NCBI GenBank assembly: GCA_032717465.1 | Contig: CM064697.1 | Coordinates: 867,501-931,500, forward strand | DNA length: 64,000 nt | Direction: 5' to 3' | Origin: Coenobita brevimanus | Lineage: Eukaryota > Arthropoda > Malacostraca > Decapoda > Coenobitidae | Shown here: positions 18,591 through 30,645 of the stretch, piece after piece | How positions within the stretch are numbered: position 1 is the first letter of the stretch | Layout of the letters: the number at the start of each line of letters is the position of its first letter | The notes under the pieces: generated by a model | Told to the model about the DNA's origin: nothing | The model's database searches: none | The model's input: only the letters and a program-made list of their open reading frames with translations | Program-made: the position numbers and the translations under genes

Positions 18591-19312
18591 ACCAAATTAG
18601 CCCAGAGGTCATTTCAGGCCAGATCAGGTCCATTTAGGTCCTCCACATACATTCCTCCCTAGTCAGTTTAATTCTGGAGTATTCGGTTCCCTTCGAGAAT
18701 TTTTTTTATAGTCCTCTAGTTAACCCCTTCAGTCTGATTTTTTTTTCTTATTACCACCAGACTATCATATTCATCACAGGAGAGGGTAAGGCTTCCACTG
18801 ACCCCCTATACCATTAGAAGTCCTCCCGATGTTTCCTATGTTCATCTGGTAGTGGTTTGAATGAAGTAAGAAATACGTCGCCGAATTTAAGGGGAAGTCT
18901 ACCTAGGTCCATTCAGGTCAGCGCAGGGGTCAGTCAGGCTGCTTTAGGTCTGTCTAGTCATGTCAGATCCATTAAGGTCCAGCTTAGTCCACTGAGGTCC
19001 CTTTAGGCCACCTCGAGTCCAGTTAGGTTACTTCATATTCATCCATTCAGGTCAGCGCACTGCAAGGATATCCATACGAGTTACTTCAGGTTCGTTTAGG
19101 TCACTTCAGATCCATTCAGATCATTTCAGCTCCATTTTGGTCGCTTCCGGTCCATTTAATTAATTTCTGGTCCACTCAGGTTGCTTCAGGTCCCTTCGGA
19201 ACCATTCATGTCGGCCTAGATCCACTTAAAGCATTCTAGGTCACTTCAGCCTTGTTCACAGCAATTCAGGAACATTTATACTAATTCAGGCCCAGTAATC
19301 ATGCCAAAGTAG
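18590..19312 (+). repeat. AGGTC-rich degenerate tandem array
   Basis: Dozens of 10-20 base words such as aggtccatttaggtc, aggtccattcaggtcag and cattcagatcatttcag. The unit, roughly (C/T)TTCAGGTCCATTCAGGTC, is short and variable. It is interrupted near 18710-18860 by pieces of the TTAACCCC family. Related arrays lie at 39.4 kb (same strand) and 45.1 and 63.8 kb (opposite strand). Confidence 0.75.
18715..18860. repeat. Dispersed TTAACCCC foldback family, fragment in the array
   Basis: gttaaccccttcagtctga is followed by attaccaccagacta and then gagggtaaggcttccactga. Both orientations of the family words are present. Confidence 0.5.
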
Positions 19313-19317
19313 ATTCA

Positions 19318-19870
19318 TTAACCCCTTCACTGCGATGGCGTATTCTTTATTTTTATTTATTTATTCATTCAGTCCTTCATTTATTTTGCTACCTTCAGAC
19401 GCCTTTATTTACTTTGGATAGATCTTAGAAGTAAAGATGTTTCCTAAGCTGAAAGATATCGTTTGGAAGTAACAAGAGTAAAATCAAGAAAAAATTACCC
19501 GTTTCAAAGGGATAAGAACAGGCTAGGTCCCTTAACCCTCCTTCGATGACTCCTTTTATTAGTATATAATTGCTACTTCCAGACGATTTTAACCAGCTTA
19601 GGAAACCCTGCACTTCTGAAATATTCCCTCATTAGTCAAGATACAGTATTAAAAGAGAGAGAGAGAGAAAAAAAAAAGGTATTCCATTGTTGCAGTTAAT
19701 CAGGTCAGGTTTGGTTACGGATTTACCCCTTCAGTATGAGGACGCCTGTGTCTTTTAGTATACTCTTTGCTGCCTCCAGACGACTGTACCGAGCTTAGTA
19801 GTGGGTTTCCAAACAGGAGAGGTTAGATACAGGTTTATTAACGCCGTCACTTCCTTCTTTGCAATAGATC
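19318..19870. repeat. Cluster of TTAACCCC foldback family pieces
   Basis: Family words recur here: attaaccccttcactgcgat (19318), ctaagctgaaagatatcg with tttggaagtaacaagagtaa (19445), tgctacttccagacgattt (19573), and cccttcagtatgaggacgcc with tgcctccagacgact (19728). At least three partial copies in two orientations lie side by side. Confidence 0.6.
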
Positions 19871-20399
19871 TACCTTATGCTAAAAAAAAAAAATCTTGTA
19901 TAGCCAGATTTAAATGAAAAAGATGCCCTTGAGCTGAAGGAATTAGGTCACATTTATAATATTCAGGACAATTAAACCCGGACATTATTATTATTATTAT
20001 TTTTTTAACATGACTAACGAACAAGGAGGGAACAGGGTGGGGAAGGGGAGGGAGGCGAAGAGAGGAGGAGCAACTGCAATAAAGGGACGCGACCCAAAAA
20101 TGTTAAGAGCCGTTGTTTAACTGATGCATCTGTCTGAGGAATTTATTTTGAGAGCCACTGTACCCCAGGGCTGGCATACTGTTATTGTGTTTGCTGGGTG
20201 TGCATCATCACTACATGGATAGTTTCCTTCACTGCGCTCTTCTCTTTGCAACACAAGATTAACAGCTTTAAAATAGTGTACTGCATATTTGCAATGGTAG
20301 CTGTGGTGGCCCTGTGGTTATCATATTCGTTTCGCGATGCATAAGCCTGTGTCAGGAGGACATTGAAAGGGGGTGCTGATGATGTGTCCTTCCATATGT

Positions 20400-20860
20400 T
20401 TGCATACTATATTTGTATATAGTGTATGGACACTGATATACAAAGGCATAACCGAATCCAACACTTGAGTCTCACGTACATCACTCTTCCCCCAGACACC
20501 GCTTCACAATTCAGGCATTGCTGATATGAGGAAAAGATAAATTCTGGTTGCCACTTTCCCTCGGAGAGGAGGTCCAAAGTTCCGCAGTGGACCTTCACAT
20601 GTTAACATTTTAGCGCAAACACCCACTGTCCATATTGAATACGGGCTAGGGCTGTCACATTCAAGATTTGTGCACTGGTATTGCCAAGGCTGTTCTTATG
20701 ACATCGGTGATTTTGTGGGAGATCAGTAAAGTCTTTTTTAGTGAAATTCAGTTCATTAAGTTGTTCCCCACCCCAACCTGCGATCGAACTCCAGCCATTT
20801 CAAACAACAGATAACCTCTGTAATCACTTCGCCGAGTGGAATGTGATAATTTTGTAATCT
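20400..20860 (-). mobile_element. Second dispersed repeat with tRNA-like head (SINE-like)
   Basis: Read on the minus strand the head contains tggctggagttcgatcgcag (near 20790), close to a tRNA T-arm or B box, preceded by ggcgaagtgattacagaggt. The body shares ccttcacatgtta and cccac(t/c)gtccatattgaat-like words in the same order with 35095-35385. A tRNA-derived SINE is the simplest reading. A separate tRNA-like stretch, ctgtggttatcatattcgtt, lies just before it at about 20310. Confidence 0.5.
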
Positions 20861-21072
20861 AAGCCAACAATAATCCAGTCCCATGACGTTACTAAATGAT
20901 AACTATATCATGTTAAAATTCGTAGTAACTCAGAATTTTCCAACATACCGATACCGAAATTTTTTAAGAATGTCGCCTAGATAAGGGAGCTTTTTCCATT
21001 GATATTAAACGACAAAAAATATCAGCACTACTTGGAGGCTCTTATTGTTCTAGCCACCGACTGACATGTCAA

Positions 21073-21097
21073 AGAGAGAGAGAGAGAGAGAGAGAGG
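21073..21097 (+). repeat. (GA)n microsatellite
   Basis: About 12 GA units. Confidence 0.95.
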
Positions 21098-21199
21098 GGA
21101 GGTAGCCAATGATAGGGTTAAGTATAATCGGTAGCCTCACAAAAAAATATTTTTTTTACCACAGGAGATAAGGATAGGAACCACAAACACATTATTACG

Positions 21200-21200
<1 letters not shown>

Positions 21201-21266
<66 letters not shown>
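21201..21266 (+). repeat. (CA)n microsatellite
   Basis: 33 uninterrupted CA units, flanked by caact-rich words to 21400 (actcagctcagtgcaactca). Confidence 0.97.
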
Positions 21267-21267
<1 letters not shown>

Positions 21268-21488
21268 GCACGCACTTATACATAAACAAACACATGCACG
21301 CACAAACCCAACCCAACACAACTCAGCTCAGTGCAACTCAGCTGAACTCAACACCATAACAAAACAAAGCAAAACACAACTCAGTTTAGTTCAGCTTAGC
21401 TCAGCACACGCATGAACATGCTCAAGCACATACACGTGAACAACACATGCATACACACAATTGCTCATGCACAATTAAAATTGCACAG

Positions 21489-21490
<2 letters not shown>

Positions 21491-21542
<52 letters not shown>

Positions 21543-21579
21543 TGTACGAGTGATCTTCATAAAAGTTACTACAGTATAC

Positions 21580-21635
<56 letters not shown>
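21491..21635 (+). repeat. Compound (CA)n and (GA)n microsatellites
   Basis: (CA)n at 21491-21541 and (GA)n at 21582-21635, separated by a 40-base unique spacer. Confidence 0.96.
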
Positions 21636-21638
<3 letters not shown>

Positions 21639-21733
21639 GTAAACAATGCCCCCACTGTTACACCTGCCCAAGTTCCTGCAACCTTCAATGATTCATCCGA
21701 CGATAAGATAATGCACCGTATTTCTGATGGCAT

Positions 21734-21898
21734 GGGAGGCTTCGTAGCAACTTTCCCTTACCGATTTATTCCCCATATTACACCTTTATACTCTCTTGCA
21801 TGGTATTTGTATCTCTTCAATTGTGACGTAGCTTAAAAGGGAATTAAACCGTAACGTGGCAAATAAATCGTTAGGGAAGTGTTGTTAGGAAGTCTCCC
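21734..21898. mobile_element. Palindromic foldback element, copy 1
   Basis: The left arm is gggaggcttcgtagcaac then tttcccttaccgatttatt. The right arm reversed is gggagacttcctaacaac then acttccctaacgatttatt. It is one of seven copies sharing the GGCTTCGTAATACCTC, TTCCTTAGCGATTTATT and TGCATGTTATTGTTATC-type blocks. Confidence 0.75.
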
Positions 21899-21987
21899 AA
21901 GCCAGATACTGTGTGACAAAGATAACACAAGATATCAGTGTAGTTGCGCTTGCGGCCTGACTGATTTGTAGCCTAACATGTCAAGGT

Positions 21988-22090
21988 TTACCCCTTCAGT
22001 ACGGAGCTGTCGTTTTTAGTTAATTCTTGGTAATTTAGGCGATTCTGCGTACTTTTAGGAAAAGTTTTCACACCAGGGAGATTTGATGTA
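21988..22090 (+). repeat. Dispersed TTAACCCC foldback family, fragment
   Basis: Opens gtttaccccttcagtacgga and continues with decayed family words (ttaattcttggtaat, ggcgattct). Confidence 0.45.
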
Positions 22091-22264
22091 GCCCCCTTTG
22101 TAGTAGTCGCCGTAGCTCCAGGTTCGTCTGAACCATTAACCAGGTGAAATGTGGCACGAGACTGCCTTTCTTTTGCAGCCCAGCCTATCTGGGGGGATAA
22201 GGATGGGACTGAGGGGACGTTTGTATCGCCAGGCATCTCCACCACCCGTCATATTGTTGTAACC

Positions 22265-23150
22265 GTGTGAAGGCGTCCTTGTGTTTCACAGCTGGGTTAA
22301 TGTTAAAAATCGAGTTCTTGAGACAGGGGTGAAGTTGGTAACAAATGGTGAAGGGTGGGGTACTTCACATCTAATCAAGCCAATGATGTCGTGCTGCTTG
22401 CTTATTAATAGTGTGCAGAAGCTTTGTAGATTAGTGCAGAGTTACGTACGTGAGTGCCTGAGCGTCTTGTTTTGAAAATGTATGTTGATATGAGTAAGGC
22501 GATGATTTTTGAGAAACTACCGTAGGCAGCTCCTAGTGTACTGATGAATGGAGAGACTTGAATTGCAGAGGGAGTTCAAGTATACCCATGCAGTTATAAA
22601 AGATCAAGGCAACTGTGAAATGGAAGCGGAAACTAAAATGGCAAAGGGAACGAAGATGGCTGGTTGCTATGAAGACCTGATGCAAAAAAGTCTGAGTGTG
22701 GTGAATGAAGGAGGGCTTCATGAAGATGTGTTGGTGCTCACATATATGTTTAGGTGTGAGACTCGCAGAGAGTAATAGAATTTAAAATGGGATTAATGAG
22801 TATTGTGTGTGGAGTGCGTAGAGTGAACAGGATAAGAAATAATGTGATTTGTGAAAGATCTGAAGTAAGGAAGGCTGTTGATAATAGGGAAGGCGAGTGT
22901 GTGCTTATACATGGAGAGAATGGATGTAGACAGCTCAGTGAAAATGACAGTCAGGTTTGTGAATGAGTTTGGCCGTGAGAGGAGGCGTGGTAGGCCAAGG
23001 AAAAAGTGGTTAGATGTGGTAAGAAGTGTGCACGAAAGTGTAAGAAAGTGAATATGGAAGTTGATTAGGCAAGGGAACTGAGAGGGGAGAGAGTTAGCTG
23101 GATGAATGACGTAAGGATGAGCACATAACAAAGACAGATGTAGGATTGAC
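22265..23150 (+). pseudogene. Decayed non-LTR retrotransposon, reverse transcriptase 3' half
   Basis: Multiple frames carry in order VKLVTNGEGWG; a degenerate catalytic box ANDVVLLA (near 22378-22404, where the family has ADD); MSKAMIFE; a decayed YGCETW-type region near 22750; ERMDVDSSVKMTVRF; and a C-terminal RRRGRPRKKWLDVV (near 22978-23020). These are typical of the RT and tail of animal non-LTR (RTE/jockey-like) elements. Stops and frameshifts are many, so it is dead. The copy is 5'-truncated. Confidence 0.75.
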
Positions 23151-24878
23151 TATCTGGCAGGCGTATGGGAAGCCCATCTTTATAGAGAGATACTAAAACA
23201 AAATAGTAGGTCTGTGAGGTGACACTAGGTTTCCGGAAGGTTGAATGGCTAGTGAGCAAGTGTTTACCCCAATTCATTCGGTTTGCTGTTCTTAGTTCCC
23301 ATTCTTTTCGTGCTTTCTGTTTTCATGTTTCTGTACCCTACCTCACCCATCCTAAGGTGAGAAAACAAGTCAGGATGGTGAAAAGAAATCTGACAAATCA
23401 AAAGGGTATTATGAACATGCATGTGCTATTTATGAGTGATGTTTATGACTTATATAATTATTTATGACCATTTGCATGTGCTGACGACCATGTGGTGGTA
23501 TTTATGCCCGGTTGTTCGTTTTTAACTGTGTGGTAGTGTTTAGGACAATGTGCTAATGTTTATAATGATGTGGTGATGTTTATGAACATGTCGTGTGGCG
23601 GTGTTTATGACCAACTCTTACAGAACTTTGCTTTTAATATTACAGTATATGTTGTGAAAGATAGGTACGTTTATATCGTTGCACATATATGTAAGGAATA
23701 GATATGTGATTACACAGTTACTGAGAAAATTAGATTTGGATCAAGGAGGAGGAAGGGGTGGAGGAGACGATGACCAACAGCTATACTAGGCTCGAAGTTA
23801 AAAGGGATGAGAGCCGCTGATATAGGCGATACTTATTAAATAAAATAATACTGCGATTGGTCAAGGAATTAAAGTCGTGTTCCTTTAGCTTTCTGAAAAT
23901 AGTCAAAGGGAGAAATGTAGAGTCGTGGACAAAAGCTCGCCTAATATGTCACCTCTTCTGCTTCTTAATACTACTCTGGTGACTAATGTTCCTACGCTGA
24001 AAGAGGCATGGTGTGTTTCTCCTTCCGTAAATAATTCTTCTTGATATCATGTGTCAGAGAGTTTGATGATCTACATGTCTTAAGTGTGAGGGAGACACAG
24101 TAGAGCAGTAAGCAACTAACATCCCTGATTGTCCCAGATATGCTGTGTCATGTATGGTCCCACATAGTGCTGTAGTGGTAAAATTATTCTTGGCCATACG
24201 CTTTAGATTAATATACTCTCCCTCCTTAATCACTAAATGAAAAGGAACTGGGCTAACCAGGATTATTAATTTTGCTTAGTGTAATTCATGGTGTGTATTG
24301 CATATAATTATATTTAATCTGAAGTTCTGGACAGCATGTTTAAAGCGAGGAATGCGGTGTTTTAGTCCGTACACAAGCTTTGTGGGATGCGGTAGTATGG
24401 CATTACTGAATGACTCCGTGAGGGAGTTCACACAGCGCACGTGAACGCATCCAGAACCCGTCTAGAAGTATATGACCTCATATAACACTGCATTTTGGAG
24501 AGGAAAAATTATGTTGGTGCTGCCAGACAAACTGCAGTTAGAACGTTTGAAAATATGCTCTTTTCTACAGTGAAGTGCAGTGTGTAGAACAAAGAAGATA
24601 CAGTCTGTATCCCTTTATACTGTACAGTATAGCTGCGTATACTCTGATATTATTTCTTAATCATACGGCATGCTTGAAAAAGTAAGAATACACCGTTTGA
24701 CCGCGTATACCCCCCCAACTGCAGCAGCACTGGTCCCACACTTGCCGGATACCGCATTCTTCATTATGTTGTTTCCTAAGGTTAGTATTATAAAGGCCTT
24801 CCTTTAATGTCAGTATAAAACATATACAGTACTGAGAGAAATAATGTGCATTCCTGTCTGACATATATTTAAAGAAAA

Positions 24879-24880
<2 letters not shown>
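23150..24880 (+). other. No feature seen
   Basis: AT-rich sequence with loose tgatgtttatgac-type words at 23430-23620 and no ORF or repeat family I can support. Confidence 0.4.

Positions 24881-24932
<52 letters not shown>
24881..24932 (+). repeat. (TG)n microsatellite
   Basis: 26 TG units followed by a gcgtgcgcgcgcat tail. Confidence 0.97.
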
Positions 24933-24936
<4 letters not shown>

Positions 24937-25419
24937 CGCGCGCATTCATCCGCGTTCGTGCGTTCGTGGACGCATATGTGTATTTGAATGCATCAAGAAC
25001 GGGGTGAGTGAACCGCTTGACTGATTGTCAACCAATATAATCTGATAGCAAGTGACCATGAAACCTGATATGCCAAGGCACAGTATCGCTTCCCGGATTT
25101 TTAACATCCTTTAGTAAAGTTGACAGGAATGTGTATATTATTTTTACTTTACCTCCGGCCCAGAATATGTAATGACAATACGCGTTTACTTCTTGTTTTT
25201 CGTGTAAATCTTCATGTAAACTTTCCCACCACCAGAACCTGAGCTGAGATTGACAAACATAATTAAGACGACCTCCACCTCATAACTTAAATATTTTCTC
25301 GGAGGAGGGACGAGGAGAGAAAACACCTGATTCTTGCTCTGTTTCGTGTCTTTTTCTTTCAAAAACAAATATTACTGAAGAGAGGAAAATTGTCGTAGTA
25401 TCCTTATTATTGTTGTTAT

Positions 25420-25770
25420 TATTACCTCCGCCAAGGAGGTTATGGTTTACCCGCGTTGGCTGGTTTGTCTGTTTGTTTGTCTGTCTGTTAGCAGGATTAC
25501 ACAAAAAGTTACGAACGGATTTTGATGAAATTTTGTGGAAGGGTGTGCCATGGGCCAAGGAGGAAATGGTTAAATTTTGGGGTGGATCCGGATCCAGAAT
25601 ACCCTGCACAATATCTCAGAAAGTTCACAATGAATTTCAGTGAAATTTTGTGGAAAGGTGGGCCACGGACGAAGAAAGAATTGATTAAACTTGGGGGCAG
25701 ATCCGGATCCGAATCCTTTTTAATGGCAATAGCACTGGTGGAGGTATGCGATCTTGAAGTGTTTTCTAGT
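25420..25770 (+). mobile_element. CCTCCGCCAAGG-ended element with two inner units, copy 1
   Basis: It starts acctccgccaaggaggttat, then (gttt)n/(gtct)n at 25466-25490, then two units of about 110 bases. Each unit has gaaattttgtggaa, gggccaagga/gggccacgg and a gatccggatcc box. It ends ggcaatagcactggtggagg and then a (TTA)n run. The inverted ends and microsatellite at the 3' edge recur in the copies at 25.8, 31.0 and 46.0 kb. No protein is encoded. Confidence 0.75.
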
Positions 25771-25796
25771 TATTATTATTATTATTATTATTATTA
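25771..25796 (+). repeat. (ATT)n microsatellite
   Basis: About 9 units, exactly between two copies of the CCTCCGCC element. Confidence 0.95.
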
Positions 25797-26262
25797 ATAA
25801 TACTTCCGCCAAGGAGGTTATGTTTTCATCCCCGTCCGTTTGTTGGTTGGTTGGTTAGTTTGTGAGCAAGTTTACACAAAAACTACAGGACGGATTTCCA
25901 CGAAACTTGGTAGAAGAATGGGCCTTGGCCCAGGGTAGACTCCATTAAATTTTGGTGCGGATCCGGATAAACGTGCGGATCCATTTTTTTTTTTTTTTTT
26001 CACTTTCTTTAACATTACGAGATAGGGCGTTTTTTGACATTTTCTTAAAAATTTCAGTGATTATTGCATGGATCTTGATGAAAAAAAAAAATCAGGCATA
26101 TTTAGGATGTTGGTATCTACGAATATGTACAGTTTAGCGCGGGTGTTACAACTTACAGGGTTATGAGTTTGATATTGGATTAGACTTGATTGAATTACAA
26201 GGAACTGCATGTTGGGCCTTGGCGGAGATATGCGCTCTACTGAGTGCCATTCTAGTTATTAT
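25797..26262 (+). mobile_element. CCTCCGCCAAGG-ended element, copy 2
   Basis: Begins acttccgccaaggaggttat, has gtttgttggttggttggttag, then acggatttccacgaaacttg, gcggatccggata, a T-run at 25985-26000 and cattacgagatagggcg. It ends ggccttggcggagatatgcg and tgagtgccattctagttatt followed by (ATT/GAT)n. It is nearly identical in most of its length to the copy at 45.9-46.2 kb. Confidence 0.8.
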
Positions 26263-26266
26263 TATT

Positions 26267-26267
<1 letters not shown>

Positions 26268-26311
<44 letters not shown>
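26268..26311 (+). repeat. (GAT)n microsatellite
   Basis: About 14 GAT units joined to the (ATT)n at the 3' edge of the preceding element. Confidence 0.96.
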
Positions 26312-26313
<2 letters not shown>

Positions 26314-26839
26314 GGACAAGGAAAAGACAGTACTGAAACTTTCCATGCCTCCTAATGCAGTTCAAAATACGAACTACGAGATAAAGCTTATCATAACTTT
26401 GTTAGTAAATACGATAACTGTAGAATTTCAGATGCCACAAACCACTAGCTACACACAGTGAGGGTTTGATTAGGAAACTGTATGTACACAAGGTAAAAAA
26501 GGTATCGGTGCACATTTGGCCCGAAACAATTTGACACCACGGACGATGGACTGTAGAAATGTTTGATGATTTTTTCTCCCCCTTGTTATCAAAAATGTTT
26601 ACATAAGTATGTCATAGACAGGTTTTTTATGACAATTTATGTCTGATATTGTTCCTGGATGCATATTCAGATGATAATCAATTAATTTTCCAAGTACTGC
26701 ACAAGCTATATCGATCATTTCGGAAATCATCGTACCCCTCTTGCGCGATACTTTTTTTTACCTTGTGCACGAAGGTTATGTCTGACACCGCCTGCTATGG
26801 AAGGGAGCGACTAAAGCACTCTCTGGTTTGACGTAAGAA

Positions 26840-26841
<2 letters not shown>
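26312..26841 (+). other. No feature seen
   Basis: AT-rich unique sequence without ORF, array or inverted repeat that I can support. Confidence 0.4.

Positions 26842-26882
<41 letters not shown>
26842..26882 (+). repeat. (TG)n microsatellite
   Basis: About 20 TG units. Confidence 0.97.
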
Positions 26883-26884
<2 letters not shown>

Positions 26885-27159
26885 ACCCTCTCATGCTCAC
26901 GACAACTCTAGTACTCCATCCCTGCTAACACCAAGCGATTTTCTTCAGCTAAGAGTGAATCATCGAGGCCTGAGTGTTAAAAAGCGATATGATTTTAATG
27001 CCTTTCCAAAATATCAACCCTTTAATCCTGACAAGACGTTGACCTTTCCTGGCGACTAATTAAAGAGTTTATGAAGATTATAAGGTATCTCTTGTTAGGG
27101 AGGGAAAAAAAAAAAAAGGTGATAATATCTATAATGCCTGTCTGCATTTCAGAGGAAAG

Positions 27160-27325
27160 TGAGGCTACATTCTTAACACCTCTTCCTTATCGATTTATCT
27201 AGTCTCTCACTTTTTAATATTACCCTTTAAGTTTTTTTTCTTCTTTTTTTACCAACAAATAGGATCCGGAAATGTACGGTAGTATGTTGAATAAATCACT
27301 AAGGAAGAGGTGTTACGCTGTCTCC
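27160..27325. mobile_element. Palindromic foldback element, copy 2
   Basis: The left arm ttcttaacacctcttcctta and tcgatttat pairs with right arm reversed cgtaacacctcttccttag and tgatttattc. The loop is T-rich. Family as at 21734-21898. Confidence 0.75.
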
Positions 27326-27444
27326 AATGGCCAGTTACAACACGGGTCAGCGTCACCAAGATAAATGGCGTGGCGGAGGTCATGTGCCTGTAAGTGCTGT
27401 GCCCGGATCTGTGATAGTTTGACGTGGGTTGGGTCAAAATTTTA

Positions 27445-27725
27445 CCCCCTTGAGTACCATGACACTCTTGTTTATTACATTCTGACTACATCCGGACGAT
27501 TTATTCCAGCTTAACCCCTTCACTGGCATGACGTATTTCTGTTTTATTGTTACTAACCCCGTCATTTTATATGGCTGAGGAAGGACTTTTCAGACTGGAG
27601 GGGTTAGAAATAGCCTTCATTCAGCCCTTCATTTCAAGACGTTTTACGTCTTCCGGAAGTTGAATAAAATTGTCTTGATAACAAGAACAAAACAGACGTC
27701 ACGTCGTCACAGGATTGAACGGATT
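27445..27725. mobile_element. TTAACCCC foldback family, most complete copy
   Basis: The left half reads taccatgacactcttgttta, acatccggacgatttattcc and agcttaaccccttcact. The centre has gactggaggggttagaaata and gccttcattcagcccttca. The right half has ttccggaagttgaataaaat, tgtcttgataacaagaacaa and acagacgtcacg. The outer halves are inverted relative to each other, so the whole can fold back over about 280 bases. Confidence 0.7.
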
Positions 27726-27769
27726 AGAGAGCCCTTTCCCAGAAAGAAATATAATATTTTCGGTCCATA

Positions 27770-27774
<5 letters not shown>

Positions 27775-27848
<74 letters not shown>
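27775..27848 (+). repeat. (TA)n then (TG)n compound microsatellite
   Basis: About 25 TA units running directly into 12 TG units. Confidence 0.97.
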
Positions 27849-28066
27849 ATCCAAAGGGGAAGAGAAAACACGAAATATCCGACGCGCCTTGCAGTATTCA
27901 CATCTTCAGAGAACAAAACAAGGAGTATAAAATAAAGCCAGTCGTTTCTGTACTGCTGCAAAAATCCCTAAAGAGCTCACTCAGTTGCTGACAACAACCA
28001 GTGTTCTAAATTCACATTCTTTTTCCTATATAAATCGTTAATCTATCCACAATACATGCGGTTTTG

Positions 28067-28069
<3 letters not shown>

Positions 28070-28101
<32 letters not shown>
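28070..28101 (+). repeat. (GA)n microsatellite
   Basis: About 15 GA units. Confidence 0.96.
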
Positions 28102-28105
<4 letters not shown>

Positions 28106-29403
28106 CTTCCCCAATTTTCTTACACCTCACTGTCCAGTATGTGATCTTTGTTGTCTCTCAGTTTAGAATTAAAATTTATGTTTAAGGTAGGTAAAACTTA
28201 TTGAATTCCCTATTTATTTTTCTTGTAAACATAATCCTGGATGTACGTAATGTTATCAGTTGAATTACTTATTTACCTAGAAAAAGGGATGTAAGTTTAG
28301 CACAGTGGTAGTTGTCAGCGACTTAGTCAGCTCCCTTGGGACTTTCTCCTCCATCTCTCTGTATAAAAATGACTCCACCTCCTTCGCTTTGCTTTACTGT
28401 CCCCTGAAGATGTCAATATATGAAAGCGCTTGGGATATTTCGTGTTTCCCTTTCCATGTATATAGCAGCATATCTACGAGTCACACATTACCAAGTGGTT
28501 TATTTGCACATACATAGAAAGATAAATAAACAGATAGATAGATAGACGGATAGATATGGATATAGATGAAAAAATAGATAGGCGTGTGTGTGTGTGTGTT
28601 TTCTCCTCTTGCCTACTTATAGCAGAACCATCGGGTACCGTTTGTTTTTAAGTTTCTCTCTGGTCAAGGTGCACTGCCTGATCCTGTTTAAACGCGTCAT
28701 TTATGTTTAACAATTTTGCTGACTGCCTTCCCTCTTCCTCCCCTCCCTTTCTTCAAAACACAACACTATTTACATGTAATTACTTCACCTGTGCATTATT
28801 TGTATTTTTTCACTTTGTCCAACTTGCCTCATCACCCACACATTCGTCTAGTATTCTCAATAACCCCTTATTTTTTTCCTCTTCGATGTATATAAATGCA
28901 GTATCCCATTGCTGAGTGAAATTTTCTACCGTTACCCCCCAAATAAATGTATTACTTATCTGTAGCCTTAGAAGGGCAGACAATGTTCAGCCCTTATTTT
29001 ATTGGTTCAGAACGGCAACTAATCCGGTGACAGGCTTTTGAAGTGTCGAGTGAGAAGTGGTTGTGGTGACGTGTTTACATGGAGTGCGATATAGGCATGC
29101 GTGACGTCATTATCTTCTGCAGTAAAAAATATGTGATAACACGTAAGAACACAGCAACGCATCTACGTAAATGAGTGGGGGTAAATTTAGGCATAGATGA
29201 TTCATAAACAAACACACTAAGCACGCGATAACTGAAGACTCCAAAGGCAGGAAAAAAATGGAGTAAGTGGAACAATATCAGAGAAAGGGTGAGCGAGATA
29301 TCAATTGGCTGAATAAAATAGCCAACTTCTAACCAAAAATAACTACTTAAAATACAACAGTACCAGTGAAATGTGCAAGGTTGATTTTCACTGTATACGC
29401 GGT
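28102..29403 (+). other. No gene seen; short GATA and TG runs
   Basis: Contains a short agatagatagac run near 28530 and (TG)8 near 28586. No supported ORF. Confidence 0.4.
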
Positions 29404-29531
29404 CAGTCTAATATTTTCCCTTTTCACAAATCATTTCGCGTTTCTGTGCCTAGCGTCCTAACACAACAGCCTAATAATTTCCCTTTTCACTAATCATTTC
29501 GCGTTTCTGTGCCTAGGGTCCTAACACATCA
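29404..29531 (+). repeat. 64-bp tandem duplication
   Basis: Two copies of ttcccttttcac(a/t)aatc, atttcgcgtttctgtgccta and g(c/g)gtcctaacac sit 64 bases apart with about 90% identity, indicating a recent duplication. Confidence 0.9.
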
Positions 29532-29643
29532 CACATCTTGAACTCGGCCAACTGCGCATCCCGCCTCTCAATACCCTGACTCAGCTCGCTCGCCTCACAA
29601 CACAGCGTACACAAGTCCTCAACCGCTTGCTCTCACACCCTTA

Positions 29644-29647
<4 letters not shown>

Positions 29648-29680
<33 letters not shown>
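29648..29680 (+). repeat. (TG)n microsatellite
   Basis: About 16 TG units. Confidence 0.96.
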
Positions 29681-29859
29681 GCTAATTAGTCCTGCTTTCC
29701 AGTTTCCATCACATACAGGTTTGTCACACTGATTTTCATTAAACTTTTCTTTTTTGTATCCTTTTTCTAAGTAAGAATAGATTTGTGAAATTTCAGGACA
29801 TGCATTTTCAGAAAAAATTATCAGCCTTAAAAACACGTTGTAGTTTCATTTACTCTTCA

Positions 29860-30235
29860 TGAACTCATTCAGTACGATAGCTTACATTACAGCTGGTCTT
29901 TCTACGATATTAATTCGGAAAAAGCTATCATAGTGAAGGAGTGAATAAAAACGAATGTATATCTGGGAATGAGAACAGTGAAGTATGGGTTGCGGTGAGC
30001 TTCCTGGTGACGTGAGATCCAGGTTTACGGCACAGTACAGGTTTAATGATATGTTGACGTAGTGATGTCCTTTATATAGTCTTGAACAGGTTTTGAGTGC
30101 TACTGTCAGTTTTATTTTGACTGGGAGAAACTTCGAAATAGAGAGGGCCAATACAGCCTTCAGTTACCCCTTCATGACTATAGATTTCTTGTAATGTGGG
30201 TAGTGTTTGGAGGAAGCAAGAGTAACCTAGAGGGA
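29860..30235. repeat. TTAACCCC foldback family pieces
   Basis: The short palindrome cattcagtacgatagct / agctatcatagtgaagg lies at 29866-29942. A forward piece with ggccaatacagccttcagtt, accccttcatgactat and gaggaagcaagagtaa lies at 30147-30225. Confidence 0.5.
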
Positions 30236-30399
30236 TGACAGCATTATAATAAGTAATCATCAGTGTAATATAATAATTTTCCCTGGTAACCGTCTCACCT
30301 GCTACAGTAAGTAGTGATGGTTGTGATGTGAAGGAGTGGTAGCAGTGATGGTAGTGTGTGGTAGTGAGGAGAGGCACACGGCTGTCAACATGCTTACCA

Positions 30400-30645
30400 C
30401 ACACAAACTGACCCACACCGACCACCATTACCACCACCTCAACCTACCCTCACCCCCCCATGCCCACACCTACCCCCTTTCACCTCCCCACCACAACCTC
30501 TGCCTGCCGGACCTCCATCCCCCTCTCCTCTCCCCCACTTTAATCCCCTCCAACCCTTACCCTCACCACAACCCCTGCCTACCCCCTATCGTCACCCTCA
30601 CCACAACCCCTGCCTCCCCAACCCATACCCCCACCCTGTATATCG
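30400..30645 (+). repeat. C/A-rich minisatellite
   Basis: Loose copies of cctcaccacaacccctgcct and similar ccacc words. Two exact copies of ccctcaccacaacccctgcc begin at about 30560 and 30597. Confidence 0.7.

Noticed and set aside
21988..22245. 85-codon minus-strand frame with balanced composition
   Set aside because: It overlaps a TTAACCCC family fragment, has no recognisable motif and no clear splice links to the proline-rich gene upstream region.
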